DNA of 64,000 nt from Hemibagrus wyckioides (taxonomy: Eukaryota; Chordata; Actinopteri; Siluriformes; Bagridae), in assembly GCF_019097595.1 (NCBI RefSeq), contig NC_080729.1:1551917-1615916 (forward strand). The letters run 5' to 3'. Both the position numbers and the translations under genes were made by a program. Of the stretch, positions 1-13,401 are shown piece by piece (positions within the stretch are counted from its first letter, which is position 1; the number at the start of each line of letters is the position of its first letter). Below the pieces are notes generated by a model, which was not told the origin of the DNA, searched no databases, and saw only the letters and a list, made by a program, of their open reading frames with translations.

Positions 1-484
1 CTTGATTGTGAGCCTCAGGGGAATGAAAATGTTTTTGCTGTTTGCTCTGTCATTGTTCTAATCAGGTGGAAATTGCACTGTGTGCACGTGTGAGAGTGTG
101 TGTGTGTGTGTGTGTGTGTGGCAGCTGTCGGCGTGCAGTGTGTCAGAACACACAGCTCACTTTTCACGCAGAAACACACTGTTGTTCCCGTGATGTCTTT
201 ATCACCTCTGATTGCTGTGTGTTGGATCAGGAGCTGAAATGTTGCTCCAGGCTCGTTTGACTATTTTTATTGTCTGTGATGAGAAACCGGGTCTGAAGCT
301 GATTTATCCTGCGCTAACATCAGCGATGAGATGTGACATGACAGAGTGGGCGGGACGAGTGAGACAACAAGGTTAAGCAAACTTCTACTGTATGCAAATG
401 AGAAACAAAGGGAACTGTGGTGAGATCCAATAGGAGCAAGAGACGGAGAAAGCTTTCACTTTCAGCCTAAATTATGAAACATTC
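1..484. other. gene-free stretch with (TG)n
   Basis: No supported exon or gene is seen. A (TG)n tract lies at about 97-120. The short frame across it is a repeat artefact. Confidence 0.6.
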
Positions 485-812
485 TGTGTTTTAGGGCTCT
501 GTATACTGTGCTCACGCCTCCTTCCTCCTCCATATACAAAGGCCACGCCTCCTTCCTCCTCTATATACAAAGGCCACGCCTCCTTTCTCCTCCATATACA
601 GAGGCCACACCTCTTTCACTCAGATTGACATAAAGACCATGCTTCCTTCACTGAGACTGACATAAAGGCCACACCTCCTCCACTGAGACTGACAAAGGCC
701 ACGCCTCCTTCACTGAGATTGACACGAAGGCCACGCCTCCTTCACTGTGACTACTGACATAAAGGCCACACCTCTTTTTCTACACAGAGACCAGGTTTCC
801 TTCATTGAGACT
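485..812. repeat. composite minisatellite (GGCCACGCCTCCTTC family)
   Basis: About ten diverged units of 30-36 bp start with GGCCACGCCTCCTTC. The first three continue with CTCCATATACAAA; later units continue with ACTGAGACTGACATAAA. The later units match the reverse complement of the 36-bp unit of the array at 57.1-58.3 kb, so both belong to one dispersed minisatellite family in opposite orientation. Confidence 0.75.
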
Positions 813-849
813 GACCTGGTGTGAAAGACACGGAAAAGTGCAGCCTTGG

Positions 850-887
<38 letters not shown>

Positions 888-1029
888 ATATATATATATA
901 CACAGAGAAACCCTCAGCAGATCCCTGAGGAGCGAATCTTCAGTAGTGGATCAATATGAGCATTATGAGGCAGGATTTTCCAGTCCATATGCTTAAAGCC
1001 ATTGTGTGTTATTAACCTTTCTATAGGGA

Positions 1030-1061
<32 letters not shown>

Positions 1062-2005
1062 GTGCATGATGTTAACTCTCAGGGATCAACAAGTCAGTGG
1101 ATTCCTGTATAAACCTGAAGTGAACCAGACAACAATTTATTTTTTTATTTATAGAGCTTGAGAAAGCATGGGCTGAACTCAGAGATACTTCACACCAGAT
1201 TTCTGCGTATGTGCTCACGTGTGAAACAGACACTATGACACTTTTACGACGGCTGATTAAAAACACAACGATGAAGAACGACCTTAAACGTTGACATTAA
1301 AAATAAACAGCAGAAATTTATTGCTAAATTTCAGAAGAGTACAGCTTTTTCAGCAGAGAAGAAAATTCTAATCTATTACTTTAAGATTTTTTTAGCACAT
1401 TCTTTGGAAGTCAGTGAGATAAGTGTGTGTCTGTGTGTGTGTGTGTGTGTGTGTAAAGTGTGTGAGAGAGCGGTATAAACGCTGATCACCCATCAGCTCT
1501 CCTGTGGGAAATGTGATTTCAGCATCAAGCCCTCAGCCAGATGACTCGAGTCATGACGAGGTGAGAAACGGACTCGCTCTGGGGAGATACACCGAGCTGC
1601 TGCGAGGGCAAGAGAGAAAAAAATACATCAGCGCTTCAAGAGAGACTCAGGAGAGGAGGAATGAGAGGAACGAGAGCTGTGCTGCAGCTCACACATCATC
1701 TCTGCTCTCCTTTAAAGTCAGATTAGAATTTATTAGGTTTTAAATTTTTCATTCAGAGCATTTAGGAGGATTCCTTCATTTCAGGGCCGTCCAGGAACTC
1801 AAACACTGCTGAGGGTGCCAATACTTTAATCTGTAGAGGACATTCCACAGCTCAGCTAGCATGAGACCTGGGTTTAGTAGAGGAACCAAATTCACAACAT
1901 TCTGACACCAAGTTCAGAACCAGGAGCACACTCAGAGAACCACAGGGGTCAACACACGGAGGAGATAACGAGTCTACCTGTACCTCAGACAAAAGACCAG
2001 AAATA

Positions 2006-2044
<39 letters not shown>

Positions 2045-2331
2045 TAGCATGAACATTTAGCCTGTGCGACACTGAGAGACTAAATAAAGGCTGATAGAAT
2101 AGTGAGAGTCTCTGAATGAGCTTTTATCTCCAGCAGTTTGGGATGATTAAGACAAGAACACACACACACACATACACATACATACACACACACACACACA
2201 TATTATATATATATATATATATATATAGTGTATATATTCACACACACACACACATTTGCCCTACCGCTGAGAGATGGCACAGAGTGGGTGAGCAGACTGG
2301 CACCTCGTTGACGCCAGTCTCTCAGAACGCC

Positions 2332-2368
<37 letters not shown>

Positions 2369-2794
2369 CTGGATCACCCTCAGTGTGGCCTCTCGTGTTG
2401 TATAAATGGCTGAGATTTTCTCATTGCAGCTCTGACATCACGTTGCCATGACAACCACAGAGGACCGAGTGTAATGTAAAGCAGCGACCAAGACAATTTT
2501 TTTTAATCACACACACACAGAAGTAGCTCTTACAAGAACTACTATACAAAAAAACCCTTCTTTTTATGCAGCATAAAGCTACAGAATGTTCTAGAAAGGT
2601 TCGACGCCTCCAAGAGCAAAGCAACAGGATTTCACTAAATAGAACACACCGGATTCTTCCTGTATTTACGCTAGTAGGTGTGATACGCCATGATTAACGC
2701 TAGTGTAACGCTGGGAAATGTGGCTGTGTCAAAACGCCTCGTTACTATACTGCACATGAAATAAAAAAACATCCACTAGAGCATAGCTACAAAG
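813..2794. other. gene-free stretch rich in dinucleotide repeats
   Basis: No supported gene. Microsatellites lie at about 849-901 (TC, AC, then AT), 1027-1061 (TG), 1430-1454 (TG), 2009-2043 (TG), 2158-2250 (AC with AT) and 2335-2366 (AC). The 79-codon frame near 1504-1743 shows no recognisable domain. Confidence 0.6.
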
Positions 2795-3000
2795 CTCTGA
2801 CACTGGAGACTCCTTCCATTAATGTAAAGAACTCCATACAGGAAAAACTCCATATTAACTTCATGTGAAGGAGCCGTTCCTACAGAATCATTAACCCTTC
2901 ACTTGCTGTTAAAGAAAAAAAAACTCAATACCTTCTAACCAATCAGAATCCAGAATTCAGTTCCGAACCCTATTTCCTGCTTTCTTCGCTAGTTCATTTC
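2795..3000. repeat. dispersed MITE-like repeat, copy 1
   Basis: Contains the core GACACTGGAGACTCCTTCC and ends near CAATCAGAATCCAGAATTC. The core recurs at about 9.49 kb on the + strand and at 41.2 and 54.3 kb on the minus strand. Related end pieces lie at 19.8, 41.05 and 59.5 kb. The layout suggests a short non-autonomous transposon family; ends and target duplication were not resolved. Confidence 0.5.
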
Positions 3001-3090
3001 TACGTTAGCTCATCATTCAGATGCAAAATCTCCATAAACTGTAAATATTATGTCGGGGAACATTGGCTTATTTCACAAGCTGTTTAAAAC

Positions 3091-3093
<3 letters not shown>

Positions 3094-3146
<53 letters not shown>
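3094..3146. repeat. (TC)n microsatellite
   Basis: An almost perfect run of about 26 TC dinucleotides. Confidence 0.9.
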
Positions 3147-3848
3147 GTGCTCCATCTTCCCAAAATGAGCAATCACAGTCTGTCAGGGATTAGTGCCGAT
3201 TACGTGTTCTGCATGGCTGATAACCGATTACATCATCCCCTCATCCCTGTCACACAAATATAATACTTTTATTGCAGCTTGTGAACATGGAGAAAAATAC
3301 TGCTCCTTCACGTCTAAACACACGACACACGACCCGGAGCTGCGACGATGACGTGGACGTGTTGACCCTAGAGCTGTGAGCGAAACCCGGCAGGGAGCTT
3401 AACCCCTTACACACCCTCTGATGGAGCGTAAATGAGTGTGTGTGTGTGGTTCTAATTACATCTCATTGCATTACCATGTCACTGCTACTGTTTGTGTTTG
3501 CACCCATATTACATACTTAGAGGTCTGTGTGTGTGAGTGTGTGTGTCTCTACAAAGACCGAGATTTCATTGTACATGACCTTTAAGCTCACAGAGCACAA
3601 AGGCCATGCTGCCTTTCATATCACACGCCGCTCTGCCGAACACAGCCGCGCTTACCAACCGCATCTGATCTGCAATCTGACTCTCAGCGCCGGAACCAGA
3701 TGGAACTGTGATCCCGACTCAAACCGCCTCGTCTCGACTAATCCCAGCACTTCACTGAAGCCTGCTCGGATCTGGATGGATCACGAGTACAAAAGACGAG
3801 CGCTCGAGTGTCCAAAAGAGTTAAACTCGACTTCCAGACAGATTCTGC

Positions 3849-3885
3849 TGATTCACTTTGAATAAAAGCATCTGCTACAAAAATA
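3849..3885 (+). repeat. retroposon 3' tail fragment
   Basis: The words CACTTTGAATAAAAGCATCT and then GCTAC resemble the GTCGCTTTGGATAAAAGCGTCTGC tail found at the 3' end of many fish SINEs and LINEs (established knowledge). Only the tail is recognised, so this is a fragment at best. Confidence 0.45.
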
Positions 3886-3949
3886 AATCAACCACCTGAT
3901 GTGTGTGTATCGTGGGTTTAATTAGGAGTCTCACCACATTCATTCAAAT

Positions 3950-4440
3950 AGAGCAAAACATGACAGACTCGCAAGATTTGACCCTAGATTTGAAATTTGG
4001 TCCTAAACTGATTCTATCTGATTCTGAACTGAATCAAATCAAATTGTAGAAAATATTGAACCGAATCATTAGAATCAAACCCGTATCCTATCATACATCA
4101 CATCCTACAGCATCATAGCAGATATACTGATACTGAATAAACATTGCACTATACTGAATAACAGCAGACTCACTAAACATCGAATCGAATCGTATTGTAT
4201 CAAACCGAATTAGTGGAAACGTCAAATATCGAATCATTTCATTATGAATCAAAATTGTATTGAATCCTTTTGTAGATGATTCACCTGTAGCGTCAATAAT
4301 CGAATTACAGCTTTAAGAATTGCAAATGAAACAGATTCCGTGGCATGAATTGAGATTCAGACTCAGCAAATAAAGAATCATTTTCCAATGAATCAGAATC
4401 AAAATCATACCATAATGATACAGTGGCAACATTTAAATGT
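3950..4440. repeat. degenerate GAATC-rich domain
   Basis: GAATC and GAATCAAA words recur at irregular spacing across about 490 bp with no reading frame. Similar domains occur at 29.0-30.5, 43.1-43.35 and 46.6-47.0 kb. Confidence 0.55.
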
Positions 4441-7269
4441 TATCAAATTAGAATCTGTTGGTGTGAACGTCTGAAGTTAGCAGGAACTTGCAGTGACAAA
4501 GAAATCTGAAGGCTTTGCTGAATTGTGTGAAAGATTCGGTTCCTCTCAGTATCTTGCTAGACCGATAAACAACCGTCAACACGTGACATAAACAAAAGAC
4601 GCCACTGTGCTGCGAATATCTTCAATTCCAAAGCAATGACACATCCGCGGGGGTTTAAACTTTTTCAAAGGGCAATGCTGACTACATTAATAAATAAAAA
4701 AAAGAAAAAAAAAATGAAAAATAGATGCTCTGTTTGCTTTATTCTGTTCTGTTTCTCTTGCCAGCTGTGTACCAGCGGTTACTGGGGCAGGAAGGCGTAA
4801 ATCCACCCCCACAGCTCCGTTTGAAAACACACACCGGTTCGATTTGCCTGATAAACGTCGCTAATTTGCAGCGTGAGTGTATTCTCTCCTATAACAGTAA
4901 AAGTAATATCGATTCCTTTTGACTCACATGTTGGACTTTTCTTCCTCCACAAGCTGCTTCTGAGCGCAACAGTGAAGTGCACTGAAACACTGAGGAGACA
5001 TTTCACGCTTTTATAAATAAACATCACCAAAAAAAAGTTTTTTTCACCGAGTGAATCAGTCGGTGAATCAAACAGAAGTGTGTTTGTTTTGTTGAAAGCA
5101 ATGACAGCATCTGAGGAACATCTACTGACGCTGCCGGCCGGATGTTAATAACTCTTTCACTTCATGCCACAATGATGCTAATGATGAGCTTCTGACTGTT
5201 GACCTTAGCTCACATCATTAATCTTGTAATAAATAAATCAGACAGCTCTGACCGGACAGTGTGTAACATCACGACTGAACACACTGCCAGCGTTGATCAA
5301 ACCTTCCTTATTATTTTCTAGCCATAAAACAGCTACCGCTAGTTTCCAAACCTACTGAGGCATGAAACTACTGACCTTAAAACCTTCCTCTTAAATTCTC
5401 CTAAAGCAAATTGGAATCATAAGAAAGCTCCGCCGTCGGAAATTCCACCAAAGGTCAAACTAGCGTTAGCGTCGTGTATTGAATTACATCTGGGCTCAGC
5501 TGCATGCCATGATTACTTTTCCACTGAGGTATAAAAACGCTTCCGTCTCACACGTCCGCACCGAGCTGATGTTATTCGCAATTTTCCTACGTCACATGGC
5601 GCTTATTCTGCAGGGTTGAAATGTCTCGAAGGTCTCACTCCTTTTAGCACACAAACGCAGGCTAGCTAGAGTTCGCAATTTCTTCATGTTTTTCAGCTCA
5701 CCGAGCTGCGTAACGCCACATGACCTTTTAGTTAGCGGTATAGGTAACCATGTGGCTGACTTTAGATAACGGGACGGTATCTATAGCAACCGCAGTTTAA
5801 ACTGGAAACTGTTTACCTTTGCTAATCTGCAAAACACTAGAAACCGCTAAAGATCGTTTTTTTTTTTACTTCTTTTTAAACGCGATGCTTTAATAAAACA
5901 CAAAAGCCTCATCAACCTTCACAAGAGCGTGCCTCTTCCTGTTTCCTGTAACTAACCAAATGTTTAACAAGGCTCTCATTTCCACTTCATAGATAATTAC
6001 TATAAATTTTATTCCAGTCACGCTAGTTTTCAGCTCAAACCGGTGGCTCTCGGTTTAACTCGGCAATCGTCAGTAAATAAAACTCCTTCAATCTACTGAC
6101 ATGCTAATAATCTACACAGCTCTCACACTAATCTACTTTTTCTGCGCTACCTTGCTGTACCTTACACACGGCTAGTGTGTTACTGCGCTCCCTGATTGCT
6201 GCTAATATTTATAACACACTCAAAGGAGGAAATAAAACTAACACACAAAATACTTTATGTAAAGTCATGTCCCATGTGTTTTTCTAATGATCTGGAGATG
6301 TTATGTAAAAGCCTAGCTAGTAAACGTTCAGCATCGGGTTCTGTTTCAGATTATTGAGTGATTATTAGAACATTGTCAGGTCTTTGTTCCTCAATGGATT
6401 GACATTCCTAAAGACAGGCTAATTATGTAGCACAGAGCAAACTAAACTCTGTTTCTGAGGCACTTAGCATCCGTTTATGTCTGTTTTCTAGACAGATGCA
6501 GCGGAAATAAAACAGATAACTGATGCGAAAAACCATAACTGTAAACCATCATTAATCTTTAAATAAAAAACATAATGTTTTATGAAGCGTTTAATGCTAA
6601 ATTCTGAGGAAAATTTGTTTAAAAAAGTTCATTTGATGATAAATATATCCCAGATCTATATCCCAGATAGAGATAACGGATGTAACGGATGTATATTTAT
6701 AAATATTATGCGGATGTTCTTTGTACTCGTGTGTGTATCGATGTGTATTGACGCCAATCAGACGTCAATTACCATAAATTTACATATATCCACGCCCACT
6801 AAGCTCCTTAACTGAATAGGCTAAACGTGTGCTATTTCATTAATTTAATCAGTTAAAGGAAACGGCACTGCGCTGCTTTCTTTCATACTTCTCCTTCATT
6901 GCATGCTTTTTTTCCCCATCTACAGCCCTGACAGCTCAGAAGCGAGACCTGATGTTTCCAAACGTCTAAAGAAAGCTGGTAAGAGCAGACTCGCTCCCTA
7001 CCTCCCACAAGGCAGTTAAACGGCCTGGTGTCAAATGACCTGCTTTCTTCCTTGAACCTTTAACAGACGGAGGGAATAAAGCGGGAAGAGAGAGAAAGAG
7101 CGAGAGAGAGAAAGAGAAATTGATAGAGTTTATTCTCTCCTGCTGCTGGATTCCCGCCGCAGGCGAACACTTTGCCTCGTTTCGTACTGCTGCTCAGCCC
7201 GAGCTGATTTGCAAACAAAAGGAGCCACTGATCATCCTCCACGTTTCGAGGGAGCCACAGGCATCAGAC

Positions 7270-7306
<37 letters not shown>

Positions 7307-9480
7307 CCCTCACCGGTTCTACTCACGTCTCAGTAGCGCTTTTTACACTTCCAGCTAGGTTTGTTATGGTGTCGCTGTTAGTCATGGCACACGGCCGGAC
7401 GCTTGTATGTCTATTTCCGTGTATTCATTCATTTTTTTTCTTAATACGTCAGTGGTATCTGTCACTTCTGTGTACAGCTGCGACTCCTCGAACCCAATCT
7501 CACGGGACTCGCCCTTAATCACACCGCAGCAGCTACGATTCCTCAACTGACTGCACTGAAATCCTGCACACTCTTACCACCACTAGCATGTTTTTAACTT
7601 CATCATCCGCACGGAGAACACGGCATTGCTGATCACAGCTAAAAACAAACAACCTGCTATTTTTGGTTGAGCGGCTAACGGGGAGAAAATCAAAATGTCC
7701 TGATTACCTCAACGTTTAAGAACGTGTTTAGACGAGCCCTTTTACTATGCAAGCTAATTTCCGGCTCATGCTGGATAATGACGAAAGCAGAATGTAGTAA
7801 ATTTATTTAATCGTTAAAAGATAACTGTTTATCTTATAATCTGACACGGATCTGAAAACACATGCTATCACTTTTCTGATTCAACTGGAATCTCGTACGG
7901 TAATAACGACCCATTTAACTTGAAAAGTGCTAAGGAACTGACTGATGGAATCAGGAATCGATTTTAGATTATGACAAGCAAACCCTAAGAATCAAATCAA
8001 ACCAATAATAACATATAAAATATGTATTTAGCAAAAAATGTTAGCAAAGAATTTGCAACACACAAAAAGCCTCATCCCCAGGCTAGCATCCGTCATTGAG
8101 GTATACCACCTGAAGGAAATCTGTGCTACCAGCAACTTTCTGTGAAACCGTTTAATTACCTTAGAATATTACACTTCTGAGAACAAAATGGCCGACGTCC
8201 TTCAAGATGGATGATGCAGCAACAGTTCACTAAATAGAAACGCAAAGCTACATGATCAGTGGAGCAGGAACAAAAACTACAGCGAGAATAAAACACAGAC
8301 AAAAAACCCCTGGGCTCCAGTTAGCATGAACACACCTGCATGAGGCTAATACGTGTCATTATGTTATGCTTTCACTGACCATTAGTCACATTAGCGGTCC
8401 TAATGGAGTTAAGCGTGTGTAAGCATTATGTATCTCGATTTCTAATCTTGAAAAACCAAATGCTCTAAAATGGGAAAAAATAAATAAAAACACAAGTTGC
8501 CACATGTTAGGCCATTGATCTTAAAGTAGAGAAGCCACAGCACGAGTCAGACAAATCAATCCGGCTTCATGGTAGCGCTTTCATTACCGACGGTGTCCAC
8601 AAAAATAATGAGACCTTGCCTTTAAAAAGAAAATCATTACAGAAGCACACCTGCCGGCTAGCGGAGCCCACATACGGTGCGCCGAGTGAAAAGGTGCCGG
8701 ATGTGCGCTCCATAACAGGCTTGTTTCTAAGCAACACTGCTGATCAACAGTGATTTCTGTGCTTATGGCATGGCTGTGTTTCAATTCCAGCACACACACA
8801 CACACACACAGCTGCTGCTGTACATTATATATGTTATATTTATACATCACTTTAACTCTGTGTGTTTTGATAGAGCTGCTAATCAAATGTCTCCTAAAAA
8901 CAGCTAACGGTCTCCGAGACGAAGCGTCCCTTGTTAACGAGCGTTGTAATGACCCCAGAGCTGTTTACAGACAACTTGAAAAACGTCAGACGACAGTTTG
9001 ATCTTTAATCCCGTTACCGGTTAAAACAAGCCAGATGTTGCAGGTTTCTATGAAAGCTGGTTTCAGATAAAACTCGGTGTCGTGTTGAATCTTAGAGAAT
9101 GATGACGATGATGAACGACAGGAAGGAGTGATGAAGATTATATGAAGTTTATTCTGAAGTTTCCTGCAGCAGTGCATCATGAAAAGTGTTCTACTCGGCT
9201 TGAAACACCACAGTTCCAGTTTTTTGATTCACTTTTTGATAGAAGGTGTTTCTATTCGTGTGAAACGTCCATAAAAGGAGTTCCTGTTCGTCGTTCCCTC
9301 ACCAGCCTCAGCTTTTTTACATCTCAGCAGATGAACCGATTACATTCTGGATTTCAGCCCAACAGGATCAAAGTCATGGCAAGGTCAAACATCCGAACTA
9401 GTTTATCTTCCTCTCTGAAGTCTATTCTAATGATATTTCTGGAATATAAATAATTAATAATTACGTTTAGACAGACTTCT
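4441..9480. other. gene-free stretch
   Basis: No exon, transposase or SINE is recognised. It is moderately AT-rich, with a (GA)n tract at about 7270-7304 and a short (AC)n at 8790-8810. The repeat-free part around 7120-7270 has balanced composition but no clear splice-bounded frame. Confidence 0.5.
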
Positions 9481-9484
9481 GACT

Positions 9485-9650
9485 GTTTCAAAGCACTGAC
9501 ACTGGAGACTCCTTCCACATCTTACACCTCTGTTAAATTAGAAAACCCTGTATGGCCATGAAAATGAGTGGTTACTATAGAAACGATATGAAATATAGAC
9601 CCGCGGTTTGTTTGGACCAATCCGTGTCAATAATGCGGCAGTGTTCCTTT
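9485..9650. repeat. dispersed MITE-like repeat, copy 2
   Basis: Carries the core GACACTGGAGACTCCTTCC at about 9491 and, downstream, GAGTGGTTACTATAGAAACG, which recurs with few changes at 59.41 kb. Same family as the copy at 2.8 kb. Confidence 0.5.
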
Positions 9651-10261
9651 TATTTTACAGAAAGGATGCTACACCTTCACTCCGATCAGCTCAGATTTCT
9701 CTTTGTAGGTAAAATTTATTCTCTCTAGTATCAGTTATCAGTATTAATAATTTTAGAATTATGAAAAACTTTATAGAATCGTTAACGTGATTCCATACCG
9801 AATGACACACAGCAGTTTAAGTCACGTTGATATCTTACAGGCATTGTGTAAACGGTGAGAATGAAACACTTCTGAAGCTTCGCACCACCTTCACGATCCT
9901 TCATTTACAGTTGGAGAAGGCGTGAAGAAACATCTGGCGAGCTTTAATATTAGACAATAGCGTCAAACTTTCCAGCTCCGGATGACTGAAGATGTTCCAC
10001 ACACAGGAGTCTGAGGAGACCGAGTGTACGCTGTAGAGCTGCAGGTGTGTCCACAATGCCATTTTTGACCTACATCTGACCTGCGTGTGGATCAAACAGG
10101 GTCTGGAGCTCAGAGAGCCACTCAGGGAGGTCTGGGAGTGGATCGGATAGCTCTCAGGTGGAGGTGAACGCTGTTGATAAGCAGGATGGTGATCTCAGTG
10201 TGAATTTCACTCCAGTGTCATTTTGCAGCATCCGAAATGTTTGTATATGTAGGGATGCGAT

Positions 10262-10297
<36 letters not shown>

Positions 10298-11685
10298 ATA
10301 CAGCTACTAGCAGTGGATATGTGAATGTCATCACACTTTTGGAAGAATCGAGCCAAAGAGATTTTGTCGAATCCTGAGCAGATAACCTTGATGATATCTG
10401 TACAACCTTATAAAATATTTATGGTTCAAAATTCTTTTTAAATTTTAATAAAATACTAATACTGATAATATAGTCTTTTTTCATGAGCTATGTCTTTTAT
10501 AAAGGAGCAATGAGAAGTTCTCCCAGACTAGAGAGAGCCCAAAGAGGATCTGCTGGTCCACTGGTGTGTGGAAGGTCAAAATATATACTCCAAAAATCTA
10601 AAATCTAATCTAAAATATGACGAGCCGTCATTACGAGAAGAGCATCAGGAGTTAGTGGCTTTATGACAGAATTGGACATAAAGTACCTGCTGGACACAGA
10701 GTTATCTGTTTACTTGGCTTTCATATTAACTTTAATTCGTGAGTAAGCTAGAGAGTAAATTACAGCAAAGAACTAAAAAAATGAAGCCAATTATCCTGTA
10801 ACCAGGAGAAAGTCTCAGATTTTGTCCAGTTGAATTACTGATCCAAGTTCTGATACTGGCATCTGACTTCAAACTTTCTCTAGAGGCTCTGGTGCATTTC
10901 TTTAATAAACACGGCCAAGATCAGATCCGCCCACTTTCACTGAAGATGCGACTGACAGAGATGGAGCTCTGAGATGTTCCTGTAGCACGACTTCCTGCTT
11001 CAAACAACTCAGATGACTGGAGATTGTTGTGTTCAATCCACCGACTAGATCTACTTTAGCTCTGAGAGATATTTTGTGGTATTCTTTTCTCACTGGATAG
11101 AATACGCTCACAACTTTAAAGCTTCTGAAGATTCTAGAAAAGATTTCATATGGAAACCTCGCCAGGTCTGGTGTATTCTCTCATCACCGAATGCTTTGAA
11201 TTGAGAGGGAGCCATAAATTGCGTAACACACGCACTACTTGACAGTCTTCTCCGACTCCTTCATCATTATCATCATCATCATCATCATTTTCTTCTTCTT
11301 CTTGTGTACAGTCAGTCCTGACACACAGAGCACTAGTGTGATTCACGGCTCGTTTTGTGACGCAATGCCCCTGCTATACCGAGAGCAGCGCTTTTTTCTT
11401 TTTTTCCCCTGTGAATCATCCTCCCACCTTGTGGAGCATAAATACCACCTGTTCAGAGTGCAAAAACTCGCCGAGACACGGACCGAACACTGTACAGAAA
11501 CCTTCATTAGCATGCAGACCCCCCACCTCCTCCAGCTGCAGCTGAAATGCATATTAACGCTATTTTTAGCGCAGTGGGGGAAGCTCAAGAAAGAAGCTTC
11601 AGAGTCAAACAATCTAAAGTGGTCTGGAAATTGATTCACCAACAGAGAATAGGATTTTGATATAATTCGACATCAGGGATACATA
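9651..11685. other. gene-free stretch with (TG)n and (ATC)n
   Basis: No supported gene. A (TG)n tract lies at about 10264-10294 and an (ATC)n tract at about 11260-11290. The small frames across these have no recognisable domain. Confidence 0.55.
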
Positions 11686-11842
11686 CACTGATCAGGCATA
11701 ACATTATGACCACCTGCCTAATATTGTGTTGGTCCCCGTTTTGTCACCAAAACAGCCACTGCACTGTGTATTCTGACCCCTTTCTATCAGAACCAGCATT
11801 AACTTCTTCAGCAATTTGAGCAACAGCAGCTCGTTTGTTGGA
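11686..11842 (-). mobile_element. Tc1-like element fragment (non-autonomous subfamily)
   Basis: The sequence begins CTGATCAGGCATAACATTAT and reads inward through CACCTGCCTAATATTGTG, the terminal repeat of a common fish Tc1 family. It then passes into transposase-derived sequence on the minus strand (TTCTGACCCCTTTCTATCAG). Most of the transposase is missing. The joint between terminal repeat and coding remnant lies close to that in the copies at 32.0 and 43.4 kb, which suggests a common internally deleted ancestor. Confidence 0.75.
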
Positions 11843-11948
11843 TCGAAGGAGAAGAAGGGGGAGAAGAAGGAGAAGGAAGAGAAGGAGAAGGAGGAGAAGA
11901 AGGAGACAAAGAAGAAGGAGAAGTAGAAGAAGGAGAAGAAGAAGACCA
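11843..11948. repeat. polypurine (GAA/GGA)n tract
   Basis: About 100 bp of nearly pure purine on the + strand. It starts where the Tc1 fragment stops matching its relatives, at GGATCGAAGGA, so it may have expanded from within the element. Frames across it are low complexity. Confidence 0.8.
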
Positions 11949-12303
11949 ACTTTCTCCAGATTTGAAGAAGATCTGAAGAACATGTGAAGTCTTTCTTTCT
12001 CTACAGTATTACAATATACAATATAACTGTTCGTTCTTCGAGATGCTCCCATGAGCACACTTGGCAGCAATCGATCCTCATGGTCATTGTGAGTCCGGTG
12101 CTGTTCATTAGTTCATTATGGAGAGTTTAATGCACTCTGATGAGGTCATAACATGCCATAAAGCGAAACCTCCCTGTGCCATGTGAGAATAATTTACCCT
12201 GAAAGTGTGTCAGCTCAGCTGAATCATACCAAAGGAGCTGATCAAATTGAAAGTCATACAGCATTATGGCAATCAGGTTGACGCATTATGTCGTCTCTCA
12301 CAT

Positions 12304-12349
<46 letters not shown>

Positions 12350-13395
12350 CATCCTCTGCCCTTCCTCCACCATCAATCTGTACTATCATATAATAAACCC
12401 CTTCATATTTGCAAGACTAAATAGTTTTCTACATTTTTTTTTAATTCACTTTATTTTGAGTCACTGCGTAAAAAGTTGCAAGGACGTCACGGTCGCAGGA
12501 CGCGAGTCACCCTCAGGCGTATTATTTTAATCTGATTATTGTCTTAATTGAGCTTTATGCCGCTAACAAGATTATTTCCAAATAAAGCAGCTCTCTAGCC
12601 AGTGTTTGTTCAGATGAAGCTCCAGCAGACCTGATAGAAACCTCTGAAACTTAATGCCATGTTGCTCTGTAGCTCTGCCCTGACACACTGCAGTCCACCT
12701 GTTGCTCTGACACAAAGTATTGGCACCCCTCTTACCCTCTTAGTTCTGAGAAACGTGAAGATCTATATGATGAGCAGATAGGATCCACAGCGCTGCTTTA
12801 ATACTGACGTAGCTGCAGCTGTGATGATCCATGAGCCAAAAGTCTCCAACAAACAACCGTACTGTGGTCATAAACATCACCCTGATGAAGACTAATGTCT
12901 GGAATTAAACGCTGGGTGTGTAATAAAATGCTTTAAGTATTTATTACAGTGTCGAACATATACTCTGACTCTAATAATACTAATATTAATACTAACAATT
13001 ACAATATTAAAAGTAATACAGAATCATATTATAATCATTTATTAGGTTTTCAAAACTGATGAATAATTACTTTATAAAAGTTATTTTTTCAGCATTAGCT
13101 CTGTCGTTACCTTTTATCATCCTCACTCAGAAATATATTTTATTTAAGCCAGAAGTGAAGCCGAATTTCCTCCAAACTGCTTCCTGTTCGCTACAGACGC
13201 TCACTACGCAGCGTATAACCGACTCTAATGAGGTAAAATGAAGCACATTTCTTGTCGTTAAAGAGTTCCTCGAATAAAACTGAAAGGACTTTTATAAAAC
13301 TACTCTTACAAGCACAGTTTATTTAAAAGGGCCATAAACGCCACTGCTGCTGGATGAGTTGGAAACAAGGATTAGGGACGGAGACGGAGTCTGGT
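11949..13395. other. gene-free stretch with (AC)n
   Basis: An (AC)n tract lies at about 12306-12347. No exon or mobile element is recognised in the remainder. Confidence 0.5.
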
Positions 13396-13401
13396 CTGAG
13401 A

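Noticed and set aside
1520..1560. Possible 41-bp microexon (TTTCAG before, GTGAGA after)
   Set aside because: Splice-like borders alone, in a short frame with no homologous neighbour exons; expected by chance in 64 kb.
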